Below, piece by piece: positions 45,716 through 53,159 of a stretch of DNA of 64,000 bases. Source of the stretch: Pluralibacter sp. (GTDB taxonomy: Bacteria > Pseudomonadota > Gammaproteobacteria > Enterobacterales > Enterobacteriaceae); assembly GCF_019237635.1 (NCBI RefSeq), contig NZ_JAFAGS010000184.1:1-64000 (forward strand), written 5' to 3'. Under the pieces are notes generated by a model. The model worked only from the letters and a program-made list of their open reading frames with translations. It was not told the DNA's origin and did not search any database. The position numbers and the translations under genes are program-made. Position 1 is the first letter of the stretch, and each line of letters opens with the position of its first letter.

Positions 45716-46483
45716 TTAATCCTTTAACTTATTTACATCAGGGTGAGTTGTTCCGTCGGACACAACCGAGCCATCCGGATAGATAATTTTATAAAACGCT
45801 CCAACTTTATGCTCTTTTGGAGCAATCATTTTAACAAGCTTAGATTCATCAAGAGTTGGTTTAAATATCACCTGAATAGTTTGGGCAGGAGAAACCATCT
45901 TTATTTGCATGAAATCATCCTGTCCAAATAAATTCAAAGTATCATTCACATTTATATCTTTATTACTATCAATTAAAGGATAGTATGCAGGAGATAAAGT
46001 AAGCTCAGATCCGTCAAATATCTTAAATCGACCATTTTTTGTTGCATTGTCATCAAATGCAATTGTAGCACCAACGGCTGTTCCTGGAACTAAACCCTTC
46101 CCGAGGTGGGTAGCATCAACATATTCAATACCCAAATTGAACTCACTCAGTTTCCAGTTGCACTTACCGCCGCCATCTTTTGCTATTTTTGCAATCCATA
46201 CACCGGATGAGTTCTTTTCCTGAAGAGGTATTTTTATTGGATTAAGTCCCACTTTCTCATAATGCTGGCCATCTCGCATGCTCATCAATTCACGCTTGCA
46301 CGTCGTTGATACGTACAACACCTCAAGAGGAAAAGGCTTTGTATACGGTGAAGGGTTTTTTATCTGCACATCTACCCATTCAGTATCCGATGGCGGTGAT
46401 AATGTTCTGTCAGTTGCCTGAGCACATCCATTTAGCAAAAAAGCGATCTGAAGTAATATAAATAAATTAAAGCTCTTATACAT
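45716..46483 (-). CDS. Putative T6SS lipase immunity lipoprotein (second copy)
   Basis: This 255-aa lipoprotein has signal sequence MYKSFNLFILLQIAFLLNGC with lipobox LLNGC. It is nearly identical to the adjacent paralogue through about residue 155 (shared EWVDVQIKNPSPYTKPFPLE, GGGKCNWKLSEFNLGIEYVD, PGTAVGATIAFDDNATKNG), but diverges in the last 100 residues. That pattern suggests recombination or selection on the C-terminal part. Periplasmic lipoproteins next to lipase effectors commonly protect against sibling toxins. It is not overlapped by an effector gene, but a short effector-like tail lies just upstream of it. Confidence 0.8.
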   Translation of the reverse strand: MYKSFNLFILLQIAFLLNGCAQATDRTLSPPSDTEWVDVQIKNPSPYTKPFPLEVLYVSTTCKRELMSMRDGQHYEKVGLNPIKIPLQEKNSSGVWIAKIAKDGGGKCNWKLSEFNLGIEYVDATHLGKGLVPGTAVGATIAFDDNATKNGRFKIFDGSELTLSPAYYPLIDSNKDINVNDTLNLFGQDDFMQIKMVSPAQTIQVIFKPTLDESKLVKMIAPKEHKVGAFYKIIYPDGSVVSDGTTHPDVNKLKD

Positions 46484-46545
46484 TTTCTATGTCCTCTTCA
46501 CAAAAAGAACTAACTTATTAAGAGCATCAACTCCGAGTGGAACAA
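46484..46545 (-). pseudogene. Vestigial effector 3' end before the second immunity gene
   Basis: Immediately upstream of the second immunity gene a minus-strand stretch reads GVDALNKLVLFVK, then RT-stop in one frame. It is followed by the same GAAGAGGACATAGAAAATG seen at the end of the intact lipase gene (whose last residues are GPDAVRRFGHYGEEDIENV). A one-base shift separates the frames. This looks like the fossil tail of a duplicated lipase. Confidence 0.5.
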
Positions 46546-46612
46546 AAACGATACACCCCGCGAATAGAGTGATATACCCTTAACCTGCGTCACGTTCAAA
46601 AAAAGCCAATAA

Positions 46613-47371
46613 TCACTTCGCATTAATTTTATTAAAGTCAGGTATAATCGTGCCTTCTGATGCCACACTTCCGTCTGGATAAATTATCTTAGCATGCGCG
46701 CCTGGTTCCTTTTTTTCCACACCGATATATCGAGTTACTTTCGTTTCATCTAGAGAGGGAATAAAACTCACTTTAGTGGTTGCATCTCCTCGTAAGGAAA
46801 TAAAATTCTGTTCTCCCAATAAAGATAGGCTAGTTTCAGTGGAGTTTAATTTTCGCACTCTTATATATGGATAATATTTTGGAGACAAAGTAATATCGCC
46901 ATGTACTGTCTTAAAAAGACCATTTTTCGTTGCATTGTCATCAAACGCAATTGTTGCACCAACCGCAGTTCCTGGAACTAAACCCTTCCCAAGGTGGGTA
47001 GCATCAACATATTCAATACCCAAATTGAACTCACTCAATTTCCAGTTACACTTACCGCCGCCATCTTTTGCTATTTTTGCGACCCAAATATCTGAATCAT
47101 TGTGCTTCTGAAGTGGGATTTTTACTGGGTTATATCCCATCTTCTCATAATGTTGACCATCGCGCATACTCATCAATTCACGCTTGCACGTTGCTGATAC
47201 GTACAACACTTCAAGAGGAAAAGGCTTTGTATACGGCGAAGGGTTTTTTATCTGTACATCTACCCATTCAGTATCCGATGGCGGTGATAATGTTCTGTCA
47301 GTTGCCTGAGCACATCCATTTAGCAAAAAAACAGCCTGAAGTAAGATGAATAAATTAAATCTCTTATACAT
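46613..47371 (-). CDS. Putative T6SS lipase immunity lipoprotein (cognate copy)
   Basis: This 252-aa lipoprotein has signal sequence MYKRFNLFILLQAVFLLNGC and lipobox LLNGC, close to the second copy. Its start overlaps the lipase stop by 8 nt, so it is the likely cognate immunity protein of that effector, located in the periplasm. The C-terminal third (residues about 155-252, including YYPYIRVRKLNSTETSLSL) differs from the paralogue. No named immunity family was assigned. Confidence 0.82.
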   Translation of the reverse strand: MYKRFNLFILLQAVFLLNGCAQATDRTLSPPSDTEWVDVQIKNPSPYTKPFPLEVLYVSATCKRELMSMRDGQHYEKMGYNPVKIPLQKHNDSDIWVAKIAKDGGGKCNWKLSEFNLGIEYVDATHLGKGLVPGTAVGATIAFDDNATKNGLFKTVHGDITLSPKYYPYIRVRKLNSTETSLSLLGEQNFISLRGDATTKVSFIPSLDETKVTRYIGVEKKEPGAHAKIIYPDGSVASEGTIIPDFNKINAK

Positions 47372-49301
47372 TTTCTATGTCCTCTTCTCCATAATGGCCA
47401 AATCTTCTTACAGCATCAGGTCCGGATGCGGCTGAGACGGTTGAGTTAAGCGAGTTTTTTAGTAACCCCTCGAGTGAAAGAAATTTTTTATTCCTGTCAA
47501 ACTCATTCTTAGGAATCTCACCTGAATAGTGATCCATTTGTAATTCAAAGGAGGCTACTTTATCCGTATGTTCAGTGAAGGTCTTTCCATCGCTCAACCC
47601 TTTTTCATAAGCTAACCCTAGTAATTTATTATTTATATAGGGCATATATGATGTCAGGAGATGATTTCCAACATTAGCAGGCAGACCTCTATTTGGGTTC
47701 ATACCTTCAGGGAAAAACTCTTTAAGATCTTCCTTGGTAAGCGTAGCTTTAAAAGCTTTTTGATCTTGCCCGGATTGTTTAGCTTCCTGAAGTGCCAAGG
47801 AAGGTACAAGATAGAGTTTAACTTTTTCAGGAAGTCTTGCCTGAATGGTCATGCAATTTCTTGGGTAAGGAAGCTCTATGCTACATTGTTGCCACTTTCT
47901 GCTTTGAGTAGTGGTTAAAAATGCGACCGTGTTTCCATGATGCCAAAAGCAGTCGCCCCACTCAACGATTTGCCAGGCGGTAAGCTCAACGACAGACCAT
48001 AAAAAACCAAGTGTTGTCCCCAACGGCCCCCATAATTTATATAACTGATTATCCAGATCGGCCTCAGGTGGAACTGATGGTACTGGATCTTGATCGTTTA
48101 CATGCCGGTAATGAATAATACTTGATAATGCATCTACAGCATTTTTAGTGAACGTTCTTGGCATACCATATGTATAAAGCAGTGGATTACTATTCTTTAG
48201 TTTTGCCGAATGAATTAGAGCCAAAGAGCCACCTAGGCTATGTCCACAAATATACAAATCTAAATTTTCAGCCAAGTCATTAAGTAATTCCAGTTTTTCA
48301 TGGAAAAGTTTATCCATGACACGATACCCCTCCCAAAAACCTGTGTGAACTTTGCCTGCTGGAACCAGTGAGGTGCATTCAACTTTTTCATTACAACTCT
48401 CTGCATCAACTGGTCTAAATGAAGCATCAGTTATACCATCGGTCATACTAGCTGTTCCACGCCAAGCCACTATGACCTTAGTTTTATTGTACACATAGTA
48501 AAACTGTGTATCACCTTCAGGTTGTTCTGCTTTGGCTGAATCAAAACCGACAGGAAAAACATATCTATCGCTATAAGGAACATCGACAACTAAAGCATTA
48601 ATAGCCGATTTGCCTATTTTCCGGGATGGTATCGTCGATAGGTCCTGGCATTTATTAATAAAATACTTCGTGATGATATCTATATCATCATAGGCTAAAT
48701 CTGAGGCCAATCCTAAATTAATGGCATTTGCCATAGAGTAATTATTTTGGTGATGGAGCACTAACTCCCAGGCTCTAAATGGGCAAATTTCGATCACATG
48801 GCGTTTTTCAAGCTCATTTGTTCTGACCTTAACACCCTGAAATGAACTACTGATTGGAAAATGAAATAAGGGCAACTCCTCCCCATCTCTTAACTGCAAA
48901 TCAGGTTTTCCATGGCATAACTCACCTACGACAGCGTAGTGCCATACATAACCATTTCCCTCTGCTTTTGGGCGAACAATCGAATCTTTTATAGCATCCC
49001 TACCAACGCGAAGAGAGCGCTTTTCCATTTCCTTTGTCAGTTGATTACCATCTAACGTCAACCTCAGTTCAAGTCCATGCGGCATATCAATACGAATAAG
49101 CCCATTCGCATCGCTTTGGCCAGAATGCGTAAAGTTATCAACAGGGCCGGAGTCAGGATGAGCACTTTCCACAGTCCATGGCATATTTGCCACCGGATCG
49201 CCCTGCTCATCAACCAATTGAAACTCGACCCAGTAAGGCATTTGTTCGTCACATGGAGCATGGGGATTTTTACGGCAGAGTGAGGATACAGCTGTAGTCA
49301 T
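47364..49301 (-). CDS. Class 3 lipase T6SS effector (Tle-type phospholipase)
   Basis: This 645-aa effector has an N-terminal beta-rich extension of about 100 residues (VEFQLVDEQGDPVANMPWTV, DANGLIRIDMPHG), reminiscent of a transthyretin-like adaptor domain. The Lipase_3 core follows, with nucleophile motif GHSLGG at about residues 352-357, acidic residue in HYRHVNDQDPVPSVPP, and a probable catalytic His in the WHHGN region. It has no signal peptide, as expected for T6SS delivery. It lies directly after vgrG (1 bp gap) and overlaps its immunity gene. Tle2-like assignment is possible because of GHSLG, but was not tested. Confidence 0.88.
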   Translation of the reverse strand: MTTAVSSLCRKNPHAPCDEQMPYWVEFQLVDEQGDPVANMPWTVESAHPDSGPVDNFTHSGQSDANGLIRIDMPHGLELRLTLDGNQLTKEMEKRSLRVGRDAIKDSIVRPKAEGNGYVWHYAVVGELCHGKPDLQLRDGEELPLFHFPISSSFQGVKVRTNELEKRHVIEICPFRAWELVLHHQNNYSMANAINLGLASDLAYDDIDIITKYFINKCQDLSTIPSRKIGKSAINALVVDVPYSDRYVFPVGFDSAKAEQPEGDTQFYYVYNKTKVIVAWRGTASMTDGITDASFRPVDAESCNEKVECTSLVPAGKVHTGFWEGYRVMDKLFHEKLELLNDLAENLDLYICGHSLGGSLALIHSAKLKNSNPLLYTYGMPRTFTKNAVDALSSIIHYRHVNDQDPVPSVPPEADLDNQLYKLWGPLGTTLGFLWSVVELTAWQIVEWGDCFWHHGNTVAFLTTTQSRKWQQCSIELPYPRNCMTIQARLPEKVKLYLVPSLALQEAKQSGQDQKAFKATLTKEDLKEFFPEGMNPNRGLPANVGNHLLTSYMPYINNKLLGLAYEKGLSDGKTFTEHTDKVASFELQMDHYSGEIPKNEFDRNKKFLSLEGLLKNSLNSTVSAASGPDAVRRFGHYGEEDIENV

Positions 49302-51842
49302 TTATTCGCCCTCCTGGCTATCGGCAATGTTTCGCGGATATTCAATTTTTAACTGCGATGGCATAGACGTAAATATTGGAGATGTCTTTCCATCTGCACC
49401 AGAAATGCCCTCATAAACGTCCCCTTCAGCAGTCGTAATTTTATATGTGGTGAAGGGCTTGACTGCCCCACTGGCTGATGACGTTGTGGTAAACCCTTCG
49501 CTGTACCCTTTAGGAAAAGTCACAGGTGGTGTATCTAAACTGGCAGGTCCGGTCTGATTGACATTCGCGGCTTTCAGTAAAATATTCCCCGGGCATCCCA
49601 GTTCAATATTCCCGCCGCTAAGCTTTATATAAGCGCCCCCGCAACTTAAAACCAGCTCCTGGCTGGCATTCACCTTTACACTTCCCTGACCACTGGTGAT
49701 GGTGATGTCCTGTAGCGCCGAGACATTCATGGCATCCGCCTGCGCCTGAATATCAACCTTCCCTGCCCCGGCATACATTTTCATTCCTGCAGCCTGAGCA
49801 AACAAACTTACAGCCTCGCTTGCCGCTACAGTGAACGATTGCCCGGTGCTGATATCCGTGTTTTTCCCGGACATCAGACCAATGCTCGATCCGCCTGAAG
49901 CCATACGAACAGTTTCAGGACTGAGAATGCCTATACCGGCAGGTGCACTGGCCAGCATTCCTGGCATGTTCAGATACTTCAGTGAGTCGTTAAGTGTTTT
50001 TTGGCTATCGATATCGGATACCGTAGCCTTCGCGCCTTTCACCGCCGCCTGCAGGCTTCTTGCCAGTGTCAGTGCTTGCGTGAGTTGCTCCACTGCCCTG
50101 TCCATTTCAAGCATTTTACTGCCAACGTCAGGCTGGGCATCCGCAGTAAGCAGAACGCCTTTTCCACCGCGAACACTTATCCAGTCATTCGTTCGCAGTT
50201 CTGCCCCTTCCCCACGTAACATTCTGGATGCATTGACATTATGTCCAAGATTAAGCTGCGTCTTGCCCCCGTACTCTGTACTGAGCTTAATGTGCTCTTC
50301 GCCGCGCTTGTCCTCCATCCGCAGCTTGTTCAGGCCAGCTGTGCGAATGACGTTGCGCGTGCTGTTGGCTTCAGTGACGTGATCAACGTGACGAGAGTCG
50401 TGGAGGGCGTGAGCTATATACGGACGATCAGGATCGCCTTCATGGAACGCAATGGCAACTTCAGTACCCTGTATCAGCGGGAAGTGGAAGCCGTATTTGT
50501 CACCACCGTAAGGCTTGGCGAAGCGCACCGGCATACTTTCCATGCCCTGACGTTTGTCGTCGCGGTCGGCATCAAATTTAACCCGGTACATGCCGGACGC
50601 ATCCTGCCAGGCGTAGATGTCGTTATCCTTGGCGCTGGTGACGCGGGCCATCAGGGTACCGCTGACCACCGGGCGCTTTTTAGCGGCAGGACGCCAGCAA
50701 CGGTTCTCGTAGTACGGCATCCCCTCCCACATCACTATCAGGGCATCTTTACGACTGGCCATATAGCCCGTGCGGGTAATGATGATGCCGTTGTCCGTTT
50801 CTGATGGCAGTGTCGGTGGTACGACACGTTCACTGATGGTCAGCACCTGGGCCGGAGAAAGCAGGGCATCATTGCTGCACCCGCTGATAGTCGTCTGTCC
50901 GGACAGAAAACGCTCGTGTTCAAGGCGCGCCCAGAAGTTACCGGTTTCCGCCGTCGGCGTTATTTTGTCACCACGTTCAAGATGACGCGGCAGGTAGTGA
51001 TATACCTCACCGTAGGTAACACCATCACCGTCACCACGGGTCATATCTGCCGGTACAGACGTCAGGATGTTCTGTGCTTCACGGTGATTGTAATCACTGG
51101 CGATGACAGAGCGCTCAACCACGTTCTGCCTGACGTTAACACCCCACACCGAATCCGCAGCATTATCATTCATCCCTGACGGGCTGCTGAGTGGCAGAGA
51201 CTTACCGAACGTCCATGCGCTCTGCTTGTCTGCGAAATGCACCACTTCAGTCTGGGTGTCGGGTTGCAGGGTAAAGAAGTAGAAAATCCCCACCTCAGCC
51301 AGCAGACGCTCAATGAAGGCGAGGTCATTTTCCTTGTACTGGTTAATCTGTTCGCGCTTCGGATAGTCAGCTTTGAGAGTGAACTCATACTCCCAGCCTT
51401 TCAGACCATGCTCCTGCAGCACCTCGGCGACAACTTCCGGTACCGATTTATTGACAAAAAAGCGGTGGGTACGGAATTGTTTTCGCAGCAGAGACAGGAA
51501 AGGCTCAATAATAATCTGGTACGTCGCCTGGTCACGTGAGCCACTGATACGCTTAAAATGCGTCACCACACCATGCACCACTTTCTGCCCGGTCAGCCCC
51601 ATCAGTGGCCCTGTTCCCATGGTCAGCGTGGCAGGCTTTGTCAACAGTTGTGCTGAACTGATATTCTGATCGCCGCTGGTAAAGATAACCTGGTAGTAAT
51701 AAAGCTCACTCATGAACTCCTTACCGCTGAAATTCTCCACATCGATATCTGCCGTGCAGGACGGAATATCCAGGCGGTAGCGGTTTAGCCCGCCTTCAGT
51801 TAGTGCAGACAGGGTGTTCTTAAGCGTATCTGTCAGACTCAT
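49302..51842 (-). CDS. vgrG: T6SS spike protein VgrG (TssI)
   Basis: This 846-aa spike protein starts at 51842 (MSLTDTLKNTLSALTEGGLNRYRLDI) with GGAG 10 nt upstream. The gp27-like part has SGKEFMSELYYYQVIF and ITHFKRISG-type segments. The gp5-like part includes RVKFDADRDDKRQ, GDPDRPYIAHALHD and DKRGEEHIKLSTEYGGKTQLNLGH. The DUF2345-type beta-helix follows (TSGQGSVKVNASQELVLSCGG). The last 60 or so residues (FTTYKITTAEGDVYEGISGA) look like a transthyretin-type extension that in other VgrGs recruits lipase effectors. This fits the lipase gene directly downstream. Confidence 0.95.
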   Translation of the reverse strand: MSLTDTLKNTLSALTEGGLNRYRLDIPSCTADIDVENFSGKEFMSELYYYQVIFTSGDQNISSAQLLTKPATLTMGTGPLMGLTGQKVVHGVVTHFKRISGSRDQATYQIIIEPFLSLLRKQFRTHRFFVNKSVPEVVAEVLQEHGLKGWEYEFTLKADYPKREQINQYKENDLAFIERLLAEVGIFYFFTLQPDTQTEVVHFADKQSAWTFGKSLPLSSPSGMNDNAADSVWGVNVRQNVVERSVIASDYNHREAQNILTSVPADMTRGDGDGVTYGEVYHYLPRHLERGDKITPTAETGNFWARLEHERFLSGQTTISGCSNDALLSPAQVLTISERVVPPTLPSETDNGIIITRTGYMASRKDALIVMWEGMPYYENRCWRPAAKKRPVVSGTLMARVTSAKDNDIYAWQDASGMYRVKFDADRDDKRQGMESMPVRFAKPYGGDKYGFHFPLIQGTEVAIAFHEGDPDRPYIAHALHDSRHVDHVTEANSTRNVIRTAGLNKLRMEDKRGEEHIKLSTEYGGKTQLNLGHNVNASRMLRGEGAELRTNDWISVRGGKGVLLTADAQPDVGSKMLEMDRAVEQLTQALTLARSLQAAVKGAKATVSDIDSQKTLNDSLKYLNMPGMLASAPAGIGILSPETVRMASGGSSIGLMSGKNTDISTGQSFTVAASEAVSLFAQAAGMKMYAGAGKVDIQAQADAMNVSALQDITITSGQGSVKVNASQELVLSCGGAYIKLSGGNIELGCPGNILLKAANVNQTGPASLDTPPVTFPKGYSEGFTTTSSASGAVKPFTTYKITTAEGDVYEGISGADGKTSPIFTSMPSQLKIEYPRNIADSQEGE

Positions 51843-51920
51843 GATTATTGACTCCATGGGATAACCTGCTGTCCATGACTTTCTTGCCGGCGGGCAAGTA
51901 ACAGGTTTAATCAGGGGTAC

Positions 51921-52130
51921 TCAGCGAGTACGTAAAAGCGTGATTACAGCTCCAGCCCCGAGGGCGCAGAGAAGAGCTTTAATTAGCAGCATGGTCATTT
52001 CAAAATTGTTCATGCCGTATTCGCCTTCGCCAGTGATGGGGATAAAGCGCTTAACGATTGTGTAAAAATACGTATCCGGAAGAAACAGCACTCCCGCCAC
52101 CACTAAAGCTAAAAAGATAAAAATCTTCAT
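51921..52130 (-). CDS. Small two-span membrane protein of unknown function
   Basis: This 69-aa protein starts at 52130 (MKIFIFLALVVAGVLFLPDTY); the open frame reaches 52190 but inside the preceding gene. It has two hydrophobic segments, residues 2-20 and about 48-66. No family was recognised. It lies between the lipoprotein gene and vgrG in a cargo cassette, so it could be part of an immunity set or a holin-like accessory. Neither is supported beyond position. Confidence 0.55.
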   Translation of the reverse strand: MKIFIFLALVVAGVLFLPDTYFYTIVKRFIPITGEGEYGMNNFEMTMLLIKALLCALGAGAVITLLRTR

Positions 52131-52146
52131 GACGTTATATCGTGCA

Positions 52147-52611
52147 CTATTTAGAAACTTTAATTGAACCATACGGTCTTGCAATTTCACGATCGGTCAA
52201 TGGAACATTGTAAACCACCCCATGATTTATCCCCACGCCGACAACAAACTTCCGTGGCTCATCATGTTTCTTTGAAATTAATATATATTCAACAATAAAC
52301 ACCCCATTATCAGGGAAGTAATAAAAAGAAGGAGGAATACATAATTTCCCATCAACGATCGTAAGTTCAGGGGAAAAATCAAAGTCCTTTTCCTTCGAGG
52401 GAGTTCCGCGCGGATTTATTCCTATATCAGCAGGTTGATAATCCTGAGCATCTGTAATGTTAAAACATACGTTTTTTCCCTGTTTACTAACAGAAGTGCT
52501 TTCATGGGGGATAAACCTATCTCCCTGGCCTGGGCATCCGGTTAAAATCACCAGACACAAACCAGAAAAAACAACAGGGAAAAACATACCAAAACCAAAC
52601 ACTTTCACCAT
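52147..52611 (-). CDS. Putative T6SS immunity periplasmic lipoprotein
   Basis: This 154-aa lipoprotein has signal sequence with lipobox LVILTGC (Cys near residue 26), then a small beta-rich domain (NVCFNITDAQDYQPADIGIN, GKLCIPPSFYYFPDNGVFIV, EYILISKKHDEPRKFVVGVG). It resembles a class of lipoproteins I recall as putative T6SS immunity proteins. It overlaps the HExxH protein by 7 nt and would act in the periplasm. The pairing as effector and immunity is an inference from coupling and localisation. Confidence 0.7.
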   Translation of the reverse strand: MVKVFGFGMFFPVVFSGLCLVILTGCPGQGDRFIPHESTSVSKQGKNVCFNITDAQDYQPADIGINPRGTPSKEKDFDFSPELTIVDGKLCIPPSFYYFPDNGVFIVEYILISKKHDEPRKFVVGVGINHGVVYNVPLTDREIARPYGSIKVSK

Positions 52612-53159
52612 GGGAACCCCCGTAACGCAATTTTGTATTGTTCACGTATTACTGATTCAGTAGTATCACCATCCAGAGTAATAGTTGGATATTTACCGCC
52701 CCATAATCGATGCCATATCTTATATCCCTGCGCTTGCAACGTAAAATTATCTGCAATAATCTGTGCCTGTTGCTCCATCGAATATTCACTTAAGAGACGA
52801 CCATCAAGTATATAGTGATAGCTCACCATCCAGCTCACCAATCCTCTGAAGATTACATTCATCCCTTTTTCACGTTGCCAAACATGCCCCATTTCATGGA
52901 TGAACATATGTTGAAGATCGTCTGTCGTCTGGGAAAAATCATCGCAGTATTGATCGCGAAAATAGATCTCCCCGTTCGGGGTCATCGCCGTATTGTTATC
53001 CTGTAAATTGAAAGGGAGATAACTTTCTCTGTGGATCCATACTTTCGAATAATCAATAGTGGATAAAAAAACGGATTGCGCCAGCTGTATTTCCCCCGCT
53101 GTGAGTAGTCTGACACCACCCTCTTTGATTCTGAACCCATCCTGCGTTTCATCATCCAT
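52605..53159 (-). CDS. HExxH metallopeptidase-like T6SS cargo protein (putative effector)
   Basis: This 184-aa protein starts MDDETQDGFRIKEGGVRLLT at 53159, inside the end of clpV (8-nt overlap). A zinc-peptidase motif HEMGHVWQ lies at about residues 88-95, in MFIHEMGHVWQREKG, preceded by the GEIYFRDQYCDDF beta region. HExxHxxQ of this kind also occurs in DUF4157/eCIS-core proteins. It has no signal peptide, as is common for T6SS cargo. I recall similar proteins labelled only as vgr-related. It is followed by a lipoprotein and a small membrane protein, then vgrG. Target and activity are unknown. Confidence 0.72.
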   Translation of the reverse strand: MDDETQDGFRIKEGGVRLLTAGEIQLAQSVFLSTIDYSKVWIHRESYLPFNLQDNNTAMTPNGEIYFRDQYCDDFSQTTDDLQHMFIHEMGHVWQREKGMNVIFRGLVSWMVSYHYILDGRLLSEYSMEQQAQIIADNFTLQAQGYKIWHRLWGGKYPTITLDGDTTESVIREQYKIALRGFPW

